NCBI GenBank assembly: GCA_900100895.1
Contig: FMTX01000006.1
Span: 186,001 to 250,000, forward strand
Source: Lachnospiraceae bacterium YSD2013
GTDB taxonomy: Bacteria > Bacillota > Clostridia > Lachnospirales > Lachnospiraceae
Length of the DNA stretch: 64,000 nucleotides
Reading direction: 5' to 3'
Part shown: positions 44,833-53,573 of the stretch, in pieces
How the letters are laid out: the number at the start of each line of letters is the position of its first letter
Numbering within the stretch: position 1 is the first letter of the stretch
Notes under the pieces: generated by a model
Told to the model about the DNA's origin: nothing
The model's database searches: none
Seen by the model: the letters and a program-made list of their open reading frames with translations, nothing else
Translations under genes and position numbers: made by a program

Positions 44833-45870
44833 CTAAAAATCTTCCCAGAGCTCCTCAAGTGTGATGCCCTTGTCCATGATATACTTGGCAGCTTCGACAC
44901 CTACGTATCTGAAGTGCCAGGGCTCATATACGATACCCGTAATACTTTCCTTGCCCTTAGGATATCTAAGTATAAAACCATATTCGGCACAGTGTTCCTG
45001 AAGCCACTTACCGGCTTCCGTATCGCCGAACTCCCAGTCAAGAGTCGAATGATAACTGCATACTATATCAAAAGCAAGACCCAGCTGATGCTCACTGCAT
45101 CCGGGAATGATAACGTCCTTGGAGGCAGTCTTAAATGCTTCAAGATAAGACTTGCCGTTAGCCATATACTGATCGATTCTTCTGTTAAATAACATAACCT
45201 GACGATCGTTGTCTCTGTACGGAGAACATACATAAAGGCTGATGCCCTTGGAATTGGCCGCATTGAGCATGCTTCTTAAGGGATCGACCGCTCTCTCGTC
45301 GCAACGCATATTGCCCTTAATTACTGTAAGCTTAACTTCGTAATCGTCGGGAATCGGATGAGTCTTGTTAACAAGAATCAAGCTCCAGTCATCCTTGGAA
45401 AAGCCCTTGCCGCCTTCGGATTTGTTTCCGGGGGTATCTGTCAGTGTATAAGACATCAGGAAATCGTCCAAAGAAAACATATCCGAATCAGACAATGCTG
45501 CGGATTCATCCGAAGTGTATTCATCCTCCGGAGTATCATTGGTTAACTGAACAAATTCCGAAACATCCTGTACCGTCTCCTCATTAAGCGGAATAGAATC
45601 CTCGTAGATATTTACTCCGCTCGCCGAAGAAAGATATACCTCGCCTTCCTTCATTGCATCGGCATTGGTAAAGCTCGAACACAGTAAAAAGAACACGAAA
45701 ACAAAGCCAATGGATACGTACTTCTTGCCATTGCCTCCGAAATATTTTATTACATTGTAAACGCCCAGTACGGTAATCAGCACCAGGAAAATAAATGGCT
45801 TCATAAACTTGTGCTTTCGTGAAAGCCCGGCTGCTTTGGATACAGCCTTCTCCTTAAAAGTCTTCTTCAC
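44833..45870 (-). CDS. D-alanyl-D-alanine carboxypeptidase, VanY/M15B family
   Basis: The 345-aa protein has two hydrophobic segments near the N-terminus (about 23-42 and 50-69), an acidic linker, and a C-terminal M15B peptidase domain. Zinc and catalytic residues appear in SEHQLGLAFDIV (near residue 264) and EPWHFRYVG. It trims the terminal D-Ala of wall peptides outside the membrane. The start is GTG at 45870 with GAGGTG upstream. VanY-type enzymes occur in many species without vancomycin resistance, and no van genes lie nearby. Confidence 0.9.
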   Translation of the reverse strand: MKKTFKEKAVSKAAGLSRKHKFMKPFIFLVLITVLGVYNVIKYFGGNGKKYVSIGFVFVFFLLCSSFTNADAMKEGEVYLSSASGVNIYEDSIPLNEETVQDVSEFVQLTNDTPEDEYTSDESAALSDSDMFSLDDFLMSYTLTDTPGNKSEGGKGFSKDDWSLILVNKTHPIPDDYEVKLTVIKGNMRCDERAVDPLRSMLNAANSKGISLYVCSPYRDNDRQVMLFNRRIDQYMANGKSYLEAFKTASKDVIIPGCSEHQLGLAFDIVCSYHSTLDWEFGDTEAGKWLQEHCAEYGFILRYPKGKESITGIVYEPWHFRYVGVEAAKYIMDKGITLEELWEDF

Positions 45871-46036
45871 AACGCACCTCGAAAATTCCCATTGCCCCCA
45901 GCCATTCTTTTCACATAAATACTATATCATAACTTTCGTTAAATCACACTCGATTTTTTACATTTTTTATTTGTTTAACAATTGTCATATGTTATTATAA
46001 ATGAGTACACAAAATACGCAAAAAGGACAATTACCG

Positions 46037-47041
46037 ATGAGTGGTTCTACAATAGGAAAAATATTCACAGTAACTACCTGGGGCGAGTCTCACGGAGCGG
46101 CTATCGGCGCCGTTTTGGACGGTGTTCCCGCAGGTATTAAATTATGCGAAGATGATTTTTTGACCGACATGTCAAGACGTCGTCCTTCTTCAGACAAAGT
46201 TTCCACCAAGAGAAAAGAAAGTGATACCGTAAAGATTATGTCCGGTGTATATAACGGGTTAACTCTCGGTACACCCATATCACTTATAATATTTAACGAA
46301 GACCAGCATTCTCCGTCTTATGACAATCTGGAGCATACATATCGCCCCGGTCATGCGGACTTTACTTATGATATGAAGTATGGTATCAGAGATCATCGCG
46401 GCGGCGGACGTTCTTCCGGACGTGAAACCGCAGCACGTGTAGCTGCAGGTGTCGTTGCCAAGAAAATTCTTGAGCCCCTCGGCGTTACCTTTGAATCCGA
46501 ACCCGTGTTAAAAGAAGACATTCCCGCAGGCGATTCCGTAGGCGGTACAGTTAGTCTTCGTATCAAGAACGTTCCCGCAGGACTCGGCGAGCCTGTTTTT
46601 GATAAGCTTGACGGATTATTATCCCGCGCCATTATGTCTGTCGGAGCCGTTAAAGCAATCGAATTCGGAGACGGTATTAAAGCTTCCAAGTCATTGGGCA
46701 GTAAGAACAATGATGAGTTTATCAATAAGAATGGCAAGATTGTTACCAAGACCAATCATTGCGGCGGTGTTCTCGGCGGTATGAGTACGGGTGGCGATAT
46801 AGTTATTAAAGCCTATATTAAGCCTACCCCTTCCATTTCTCTTCCTCAGAAGACCGTTAACGATAAGGGTGAACCTGTAACGCTTGAGATTAAAGGTCGT
46901 CACGATATCAGCATTGTCAAGCGCGTCGCTCCTGTTTTGGAGGCTATGTGCGCTTTGGTGCTTGCGGATGAGTTGCTTGCCAACATGTCTTCCAAAATGA
47001 GTAATGTAGTTTCTTTTTACAAAGGAGAAATCGATGAATAA
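46037..47041 (+). CDS. aroC: Chorismate synthase
   Basis: The 334-aa enzyme starts MSGSTIGKIFTVTTWGESHG and contains the RPGHADFTY, GGGRSSGRETAARVAAG and MSTGGDI motifs of AroC. It forms chorismate from EPSP with reduced FMN. The ATG at 46037 is preceded by AAAAAGGA; an earlier in-frame ATG at 46001 falls on top of the likely -10 region and has no ribosome site. It overlaps the next gene by eight bases. Confidence 0.96.
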   Translation: MSGSTIGKIFTVTTWGESHGAAIGAVLDGVPAGIKLCEDDFLTDMSRRRPSSDKVSTKRKESDTVKIMSGVYNGLTLGTPISLIIFNEDQHSPSYDNLEHTYRPGHADFTYDMKYGIRDHRGGGRSSGRETAARVAAGVVAKKILEPLGVTFESEPVLKEDIPAGDSVGGTVSLRIKNVPAGLGEPVFDKLDGLLSRAIMSVGAVKAIEFGDGIKASKSLGSKNNDEFINKNGKIVTKTNHCGGVLGGMSTGGDIVIKAYIKPTPSISLPQKTVNDKGEPVTLEIKGRHDISIVKRVAPVLEAMCALVLADELLANMSSKMSNVVSFYKGEIDE

Positions 47042-48113
47042 ATACGTTGCGTATGTATCAAGCTATACCCAGAACGAAAAGTTCGGTATAACAATTTTTG
47101 ATGTGGATATGAAAAAAGGACGCTTTACCAAGAAAGGCGTTGTGGAAGTTTCCAACTCCTCTTATATCACCATTTCCCACAGTCAGAAATTCCTCTATAC
47201 AATTACCGACCTGGGTGTTGAAAGCTACAAGATTCTTCCCGACGGCATGCTTAAGAAAATTAACATGCAGTCGATAAACGGTATGCGCGGCTGCTACATT
47301 TCAACAGATTATCAGGACAAATTCCTCTTCGTCGCAGGTTACCATGACGGTAAGATTACCGTTCTTAAGTTAAAGCCCGGCGGAGCTGTCGGCGACATTA
47401 CCGAAGAAATCTATTTAAAGGGTATGGGAACCGTTTCTGAAAGAAACTTCCATCCTCACGTAAACTGCGTAAAGATGACCCGTGACAATGAATATCTCCT
47501 GGCAGCAGACCTCGGCATGGATCACGTTAACGTATATTCCATGAACCACTCTACCGGCAAGCTTAAGCTCGTAGATATCATTCGTTCCGAGCAGGAATCG
47601 GCTCCGAGACACTTAAAGTTCTCCAAATCCGGCAAGTATTTATACATCGTACATGAGCTTAAAAATTATATTGATGTATACTCTTATGAAAATAAAGGAA
47701 CAGGCAACCCTGTATTCGAAAAGATTCAAACCATTTCTACTCTTAACGATTATCATGCCAAGGGCAATGCGGCAAGCAGTGTAAATATTTCATATGACTT
47801 TAAGTATATTACCGCTTCCAACGCCGGCGACAACAGCGTTTGCCTTTATAAGATTTTACAGGACGGAACTTTGGAGAAACTCTTCTGCTTACCTATAAGT
47901 GGCGAATATCCGAAGGATGTATCGCTCTTTCCCGACAGTAAGCACTTAGTATCGTGTAACAACGAGTCCGATACTCTTACATTCTTCAATGTAGACCCTG
48001 AGTTAAAGACTCTGATTATGAACGGTCCCGCGATTAAGATAGAGAAGCCCAACTGTATAGTATTTAAGAAACTTGAGGAAGAAGTTCCCAAAGAGACCAA
48101 AGAAACCAAATAA
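47034..48113 (+). CDS. Lactonase (beta-propeller) family protein, 6-phosphogluconolactonase-like
   Basis: The 359-aa protein shows seven-bladed propeller repeats typical of the YbhE/Pgl family, such as NFHPHVNCVKMTRDNEYLLAADLG, APRHLKFSKSGKYLYIVHEL and EYPKDVSLFPDSKHLVS. Members hydrolyse 6-phosphogluconolactone or act as carboxy-muconate lactonising enzymes. The start overlaps aroC and uses AAAGGAG, so the two are coupled. The Lys/Glu-rich tail (EEEVPKETKETK) is non-conserved. The actual substrate is not certain. Confidence 0.82.
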   Translation: MNKYVAYVSSYTQNEKFGITIFDVDMKKGRFTKKGVVEVSNSSYITISHSQKFLYTITDLGVESYKILPDGMLKKINMQSINGMRGCYISTDYQDKFLFVAGYHDGKITVLKLKPGGAVGDITEEIYLKGMGTVSERNFHPHVNCVKMTRDNEYLLAADLGMDHVNVYSMNHSTGKLKLVDIIRSEQESAPRHLKFSKSGKYLYIVHELKNYIDVYSYENKGTGNPVFEKIQTISTLNDYHAKGNAASSVNISYDFKYITASNAGDNSVCLYKILQDGTLEKLFCLPISGEYPKDVSLFPDSKHLVSCNNESDTLTFFNVDPELKTLIMNGPAIKIEKPNCIVFKKLEEEVPKETKETK

Positions 48114-48114
48114 G

Positions 48115-48147
48115 ACAAAAAATACCCTCGGCAGTAATGCCGAGGGT
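48115..48147 (-). terminator. Bidirectional terminator between the lactonase gene and potD
   Basis: A 10-bp stem ACCCTCGGCA / TGCCGAGGGT with a GTAA tetraloop has six T on the minus-strand side (after potD) and a short T run on the plus side (after the lactonase gene). It serves convergent transcripts. Confidence 0.85.
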
Positions 48148-48156
48148 TTAATATTA

Positions 48157-49218
48157 TTAGTTGCTTGCTTTAACTTTAATCCAAAGCTCCGATAATTTCT
48201 TACGAAGGAATTCATTGTCTGTGAATACTTCGTCTTTGGCAAATCCGGTACGGGGAATATAAGCCTCGTTACCGTCGTAAAGGCCACCTTCTTTGGTTAC
48301 TTCTGCAAGAACGTCTTTGTTAACTGAAGCATATCCCACAGCCTCGGTATTGCCCATAGCCGCATCATAGCTGATTACATAGTCGATGAACTTGTAAGCG
48401 AGGTCCACGTTCTTGGCGTTCTTGGGAATAACCATAGCGTCTACCCATACGTTGGTGCCACATTCGGGTGTATAGTAACGCATGTCTTCGTTCTCTGAAA
48501 GAATGTAAGCCGCATCACCGCTATATACAATAGCAAGGTCCTTACGGCCCTGTGCCATACCATCGATAACTTCGTCGGTTACAGTTGTAGGTGCCATAGT
48601 GGTGTTGAGCTCTACAAGCCAGTCATATGCCGCCATAATCTCTGACTCTTCATTGGTATTCATGGAATATCCGAGAGACTTGAAAGCAATCATGAAGCTG
48701 TCTCTCTCGCTGTCGTACATGTAAATTTTTCCGGAATACTTGGTATCCTTCATGATTTCGAAGCCCTTAGCCTCTACTTCCGATGTAGGTACATTGTTCT
48801 GATTGTAAACAATACCTACAGAGCCCCAGAAATAAGGAACCGAATAAGAGTTATCGGGGTCAAATCCATTGTAAGGAGCTACCTTAAGTGCATCTGTTAC
48901 GCTACCGAAATTAGAAAGCTTGGATACGTCAATCTTCTGAAGGTAATCTTCTTTGATAAGTCTTTCAATCATGTAGTCTGAAGGAATGAGCACATCGTAG
49001 CTGTCGCCCGCCATAACCTTCGTATACATCATTTCGTTGCTGTCGAAAAGTTCCACATCTACCTTGCAGTTGTACTGCTTCTCGAAATTCGGAACAAGTT
49101 CGTCGCTCATATACTCTCCGGGAAGGTATATTTTAAGTTTTTCTTTTGAGCCGCAACCGGTTAAACACATCATGGAAAGTGCAAGCACGGCCAAAGAAAC
49201 AAGCCATCCTTTTTTCAT
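48157..49218 (-). CDS. potD: Spermidine/putrescine ABC transporter substrate-binding lipoprotein
   Basis: The 353-aa protein has a signal peptide with lipobox LTGC (Cys22) and the PotD/PotF fold (YLPGEYMSDELVPNFEKQY, then GDSYDVLIPSDYMIERL and VPYFWGSVGIVYN). It captures polyamine at the cell surface and hands it to PotBC. It is the last gene of potABCD, 17 bases after potC, and is followed by a terminator. Confidence 0.92.
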   Translation of the reverse strand: MKKGWLVSLAVLALSMMCLTGCGSKEKLKIYLPGEYMSDELVPNFEKQYNCKVDVELFDSNEMMYTKVMAGDSYDVLIPSDYMIERLIKEDYLQKIDVSKLSNFGSVTDALKVAPYNGFDPDNSYSVPYFWGSVGIVYNQNNVPTSEVEAKGFEIMKDTKYSGKIYMYDSERDSFMIAFKSLGYSMNTNEESEIMAAYDWLVELNTTMAPTTVTDEVIDGMAQGRKDLAIVYSGDAAYILSENEDMRYYTPECGTNVWVDAMVIPKNAKNVDLAYKFIDYVISYDAAMGNTEAVGYASVNKDVLAEVTKEGGLYDGNEAYIPRTGFAKDEVFTDNEFLRKKLSELWIKVKASN

Positions 49219-49235
49219 TTTAAATCCTCCTGAAA

Positions 49236-50048
49236 CTATATATCTTTGTCCACTGCAAGCTTGGCTTCTTTCTTGCTTGCTATGGAAGGAATAACGTTAA
49301 CAAGTATAAGCGCTACGGTAATTATAAGCACGATAAGTGTCGAAAGCGCGTTGATGGACGGGTTAACACGTCTTGACTCGGTGTACACCAGAATCGAAAT
49401 GTTGCTGACACCGTTACCTGTTACGAAATACGATATTACAAAGTCGTCAAACGACATCGTAAACGCTATCAAAGCACCCGAAATAATACCGGGCATACAC
49501 TGAGGCACAATAACCTTGGTAAGTGCCTGCCAGGGAGTCGCACCCAAATCCATAGCGGCCTCGGCAATGTTGGGGTTAAGTGTACGAAGCTTGGGCATAA
49601 CGCTAAGTATTACGTAAGGAATACAGAACATTATGTGTGCGATAAGCATCGTAAAGAAACCCTTCTCGATATGAATGGCACTGAATAACATCAACAGTCC
49701 GATAGCCGTAACGATTTCAGGATTCATGATGGGAAGCTGATTGAGCTGCTCCACAACGCTTTTTACGGCACGTCGAGACTTAGACAAGCCGATTGCCGTA
49801 ATGGTACCTGCAACTGTCGAAATTGCTGTAGCAAGAACCGCGCAGGCAATTGTATAAAAGAGCGATTCCATCATCGTCTTATTAACAAACATCTTCGAAT
49901 ACCACTTAAGCGAAAAGCCCGTAAAATTCGTAAGGGACTTGCCTTCGTTAAAAGAAAATACAATTGTGTATATAATCGGCGCATACAGGAAAAGCACCAT
50001 CAAAACCATGAATACTGTGGAGCCGATTTTCTTTTTCTTCTTACTCAT
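49236..50048 (-). CDS. potC: Spermidine/putrescine ABC transporter permease PotC
   Basis: The 270-aa permease has about six membrane helices and the EAA loop EAAMDLGATPWQALTKVIVPQCMPGI that contacts the ATPase. Its start overlaps the potB stop by four bases. It belongs to the type I ABC importer family. Confidence 0.93.
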   Translation of the reverse strand: MSKKKKKIGSTVFMVLMVLFLYAPIIYTIVFSFNEGKSLTNFTGFSLKWYSKMFVNKTMMESLFYTIACAVLATAISTVAGTITAIGLSKSRRAVKSVVEQLNQLPIMNPEIVTAIGLLMLFSAIHIEKGFFTMLIAHIMFCIPYVILSVMPKLRTLNPNIAEAAMDLGATPWQALTKVIVPQCMPGIISGALIAFTMSFDDFVISYFVTGNGVSNISILVYTESRRVNPSINALSTLIVLIITVALILVNVIPSIASKKEAKLAVDKDI

Positions 50049-50884
50049 GCGTTAATCGCCTCCAACTTCTCGCCCTTGTCGACTTTCTTGGTAATGTACA
50101 TGGAAATCATAATGATGATTGCCATAATAAGTGAAATAGCACTACCAAAGTTCCAGTCGCCGGCTGTCAAAAACTGTGATTCAATTATAGTTCCGACCAT
50201 AACATAAGATCCGCCTCCCAACATTCTGGGAATACAGAAGCTTGATACAGAGGGAAGGAACACAAGCGTAATTCCGCTTATTACTCCGGGCATGGACAAA
50301 GGAAGCGTAACCTTCGTAAAGCACTTACGAGGGTTGGCTCCGAGATCGCTTGCAGCCTCTATCAAACTGTAGTCCATCTTGGTAAGGGACGTATATATCT
50401 GGATAATCATAAAAGGAAGGAAGTTATAAACCATACCGAGAATTACGGCAAAGTCCGTATACATAAACGTCACGGGTTCTATGCCGAAAAGTCCGAGAAA
50501 GCTGTTAATAACGCCGTCTTCCTGCAAAATACCGGTCCATGCGTATGTTCTTACAAGCATATTAATCCACGTGGGAAGCGTAATGATAAGCACCCAACGC
50601 ATTTTAACCTTCTCGGAATACTTGGCAATAATATATGCTGCGGGATATCCGAGGAGAACACACACTACCGTAGTCTCAACCGCAATTCTTAAAGATCTGT
50701 ACAAAACTTCAAGGAAAGTCTTGTCGGTAAGAAATCTCTTAAAATTGTGGAGACTGAACATAAACTTGGATACCGAGTTGCCTCCCGAAGTAAATGCATA
50801 AAGCAAAATAAGAAGCATCGGAACCGCTATAACCACCGTACTCCAAAGAAGGTACGGATAAACCATTTTACGGAATTGTTTCAT
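50045..50884 (-). CDS. potB: Spermidine/putrescine ABC transporter permease PotB
   Basis: The 279-aa permease has six membrane helices and the EAA loop EAASDLGANPRKCFTKVTLPLSMPG. It pairs with PotC to form the channel. It starts 13 bases after potA and overlaps potC. Confidence 0.93.
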   Translation of the reverse strand: MKQFRKMVYPYLLWSTVVIAVPMLLILLYAFTSGGNSVSKFMFSLHNFKRFLTDKTFLEVLYRSLRIAVETTVVCVLLGYPAAYIIAKYSEKVKMRWVLIITLPTWINMLVRTYAWTGILQEDGVINSFLGLFGIEPVTFMYTDFAVILGMVYNFLPFMIIQIYTSLTKMDYSLIEAASDLGANPRKCFTKVTLPLSMPGVISGITLVFLPSVSSFCIPRMLGGGSYVMVGTIIESQFLTAGDWNFGSAISLIMAIIIMISMYITKKVDKGEKLEAINA

Positions 50885-50897
50885 CTTCGCTCCCTCT

Positions 50898-52469
50898 TTA
50901 GTAGTTCTGCTTAACCATGATATGAAGAGCGTCGGGCGTGAACTTAAGTCCTACAGCATCTCCCACCTTGGTTTCCTTGGTCGTATCAACTTTATATTCA
51001 TAACCTTCGGTTTTAAAGGTTACATTATATACACCTGGTTCAACGGTTGCAGGATCGAAGTCGTATACAACTTCGGTAATGGTAACGGGCGAACCGTCCT
51101 CTAAACTCCATGCCGAAGCATTGGCCCAGGTCTTTAAGTCTGTTTCAAGAGCGATGGACTCCTGAATTTCATCGGCATTCTTAAAGAAGTTAACTGCGAA
51201 GATTTCTTCCTCGTACTCCTGATTAACTACTCTGTTCTCTTCTTCTATAATCATGTTAACCGTTACGGAAGTACCTGCCTGTGTAGAGAATGTAACAGGG
51301 TATGTACCGTATTCCGGAGCGGCTTCATAATTCACGGAATGAATTGAAATACGCTCTTCTGTAGCGGGATTCCATGCCTGAGCGTCTGCTCTTGCTATAA
51401 TAAATTCGTCGGTAATCTCCTGAAGGTCGTCAAGGTCGATGTAGAAATCATTGGCACTCATCATTTCCTCGGCAAGCTCATTGACAACAGGCTTGTCGTC
51501 GGAAACGTTCATCTTAACGGTAATTTCCGTACCGGACTTAGTCTCAACTATTGTCTCGTAATGCACGCCCTTAAAAAGAACGGATTTAACGATACCTTTA
51601 AGGTTACCGGAACGGGGAGCCACAATTTCAAGGTCCTCGGGACGAATTACAACTTCAACGTTCTCATTCTTGGAGAAACCTGCATCAACGCACTCAAAGG
51701 TCTTGTCTTCAAACATAACCTTGTAGTCTTCCAACATAATTCCGTCTACGATATTACTCTCACCGATGAAGTTCGCAACATATCTGTTAACCGGCTCGTT
51801 GTAGATATCTGTGGGAGTGCCGATCTGCTGAATCTCGCCCGCTTTCATAACCACAATCTTATCAGACATGGTAAGGGCTTCTTCCTGATCGTGTGTAACG
51901 TAAATAAAGGTAATTCCTACTTCTCGCTGAATTTTCTTAAGCTCATGCTGCATTTCCTTACGAAGCTTAAGGTCAAGTGCTCCCAAAGGCTCATCAAGCA
52001 AAAGAACCTTAGGTTCATTAACAAGCGCTCTCGCAATAGCAACACGCTGCTGCTGACCGCCTGACATTTCATTGACACCGCGCTTACCGTAGTCTTCAAG
52101 ACCTACGAGCTTAAGCATACGGGCAACCTTCTGCGCAATAATATCTTCGGGCTCTTTCTTAATACGAAGGCCGAAAGCAATATTGTCATAAACGTTCATA
52201 TGAGGGAAAAGCGCATACTTCTGGAATACGGTATTCAAATCTCTCTTATAAGCGGGTAAGTCCGTGATATCCTTATCATCGAATATTACACGACCCTGAT
52301 TGGGCTCAAGAAAGCCGCCGAGAATACGAAGAAGTGTCGTCTTACCGCAACCCGAAGGTCCGAGCAAAGTAACAAACTCATTCTCGTAAATATCGAGATT
52401 GATTCCCTTAAGTACGAGCTGACCGTCAAATTCCTTTATGATGTTCTGAAACTGGATTAATTTGCGCAT
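50898..52469 (-). CDS. potA: Polyamine ABC transporter ATPase PotA with a large insertion in the TOBE region
   Basis: The 523-aa ATPase has Walker [15 protein letters not shown], signature [15 protein letters not shown], Walker [13 protein letters not shown] and the H-loop VTHDQEEA. The MalK/PotA-type TOBE domain begins normally ([26 protein letters not shown]) and ends normally ([18 protein letters not shown]), but about 170 residues (roughly 316-488) of repetitive acidic beta-rich sequence lie between. Typical PotA proteins are 350-380 aa. Each inserted unit of about 85 aa ends in a YxVTFxT hairpin. AAGGGG lies before the ATG. It follows trpS by 27 bases. Confidence 0.93.
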   Translation of the reverse strand: MRKLIQFQNIIKEFDGQLVLKGINLDIYENEFVTLLGPSGCGKTTLLRILGGFLEPNQGRVIFDDKDITDLPAYKRDLNTVFQKYALFPHMNVYDNIAFGLRIKKEPEDIIAQKVARMLKLVGLEDYGKRGVNEMSGGQQQRVAIARALVNEPKVLLLDEPLGALDLKLRKEMQHELKKIQREVGITFIYVTHDQEEALTMSDKIVVMKAGEIQQIGTPTDIYNEPVNRYVANFIGESNIVDGIMLEDYKVMFEDKTFECVDAGFSKNENVEVVIRPEDLEIVAPRSGNLKGIVKSVLFKGVHYETIVETKSGTEITVKMNVSDDKPVVNELAEEMMSANDFYIDLDDLQEITDEFIIARADAQAWNPATEERISIHSVNYEAAPEYGTYPVTFSTQAGTSVTVNMIIEEENRVVNQEYEEEIFAVNFFKNADEIQESIALETDLKTWANASAWSLEDGSPVTITEVVYDFDPATVEPGVYNVTFKTEGYEYKVDTTKETKVGDAVGLKFTPDALHIMVKQNY

Positions 52470-52496
52470 ATTTACCCCTTTGCAGCTTATGTATAA

Positions 52497-53501
52497 TTAT
52501 CTGATTCTTTCGGGAAAACCTACTTTTTTCTGCACCTTTCTCAAGGTCTTATTGGCATAATAGCCGGCCTTTTCGGCGTTTTCTTTGATAATGCCATCGA
52601 TATATGCTTTATCCTTCTCAAGTTCGTAGAAACGAGCCTGTAAAGGAGTAAGAATGTCTGCAACCGATTCACCTACGGCAAGCTTAAAGTCGCCGTAACC
52701 CTTGCCGTCGAATTCCTTAACAATTTCTTCCGGAGTCTTGCCTGTGCAAGCGCTGTAGATATCGATAAGGTTGTGGATACCAAGCTGGGTATCATTGTAC
52801 GCTACACAGCCCTCTGAGTCTGTAACGGCTCTCTTGAACTTGCGGATAATGGTATCTTTGTCATCCATAAGATAGATGCTTGCGTTAAGGTTCTCATCAG
52901 ACTTGCTCATCTTCTTGGTGGGATCCTGAAGGCTCATGATTTTAGCGCCGGACTTGCCGAGGTAAGGCTCGGGAATAGTGAATACATCGCCGTAGATTGC
53001 GTTGAATCTCTGAGCGATATCTCTTGTAATCTCAAGGTGCTGAAGCTGATCCTTACCTACAGGCACTACATCTGCCTGATAAAGAAGAATATCCGCAGCC
53101 ATAAGTACGGGATATGTGAAAAGACCTGCGTTGATATTGTCTGCGTGCTTGGCTGACTTGTCCTTAAACTGGGTCATTCTGTTAAGCTCGCCCATGTATG
53201 TGAAGCAATTTAAAATCCATGAAAGTTCTGCGTGGCAGCTTACATGTGACTGATAATAAATGCAATTTTTCTTGGGATCCAAGCCTGCCGCGATGTATAA
53301 AGTCAACAGTTTTCTTGCACGACTTCTAAGCTCCGCAGGGTCCTGTCTTACAGTAATCGAATGTAAATCCACAACAGAGTAAAAGCACTCGTACTCATCG
53401 GAAAGGGTAAGCCAGTTTTTTAAGGCCCCCAGGTAATTGCCGAGTGTCAGGTTACCGGTTGCCTGCATACCGCTGAATAATACTTTCTTTCCGTCTATCA
53501 T
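52497..53501 (-). CDS. trpS: Tryptophanyl-tRNA synthetase
   Basis: The 334-aa class I synthetase carries the HIGH-type motif TGNLTLGNY (15-23), the GKDQLQHLEITRDIAQR block and KMSKS (near residue 199). It charges tRNA-Trp. A promoter overlaps the end of the debranching-like gene and the leader is about 45 bases, so there is no T-box, unlike many Firmicute trpS genes. The potABCD genes follow directly without a visible terminator. Confidence 0.97.
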   Translation of the reverse strand: MIDGKKVLFSGMQATGNLTLGNYLGALKNWLTLSDEYECFYSVVDLHSITVRQDPAELRSRARKLLTLYIAAGLDPKKNCIYYQSHVSCHAELSWILNCFTYMGELNRMTQFKDKSAKHADNINAGLFTYPVLMAADILLYQADVVPVGKDQLQHLEITRDIAQRFNAIYGDVFTIPEPYLGKSGAKIMSLQDPTKKMSKSDENLNASIYLMDDKDTIIRKFKRAVTDSEGCVAYNDTQLGIHNLIDIYSACTGKTPEEIVKEFDGKGYGDFKLAVGESVADILTPLQARFYELEKDKAYIDGIIKENAEKAGYYANKTLRKVQKKVGFPERIR

Positions 53502-53544
53502 CTCAAAAATTCCTCCGAATATATTTTTTCATAAATTAAAATAA

Positions 53545-53573
53545 AGTCTACAATATAGTGGGCTTACGGTCAA
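53545..53573 (-). promoter_or_regulatory. Promoter of trpS (and probably potABCD)
   Basis: TTGACC (53573-53568, 5 of 6) and TAGACT (53550-53545, 4 of 6) are spaced by 17 bases on the minus strand. The -35 overlaps the stop codon of the upstream gene. Confidence 0.55.

Noticed and set aside
44833-45870. Vancomycin resistance gene vanY
   Set aside because: It is a generic M15B carboxypeptidase next to tgt and yajC, with no vanA/H/X or VanRS genes nearby.
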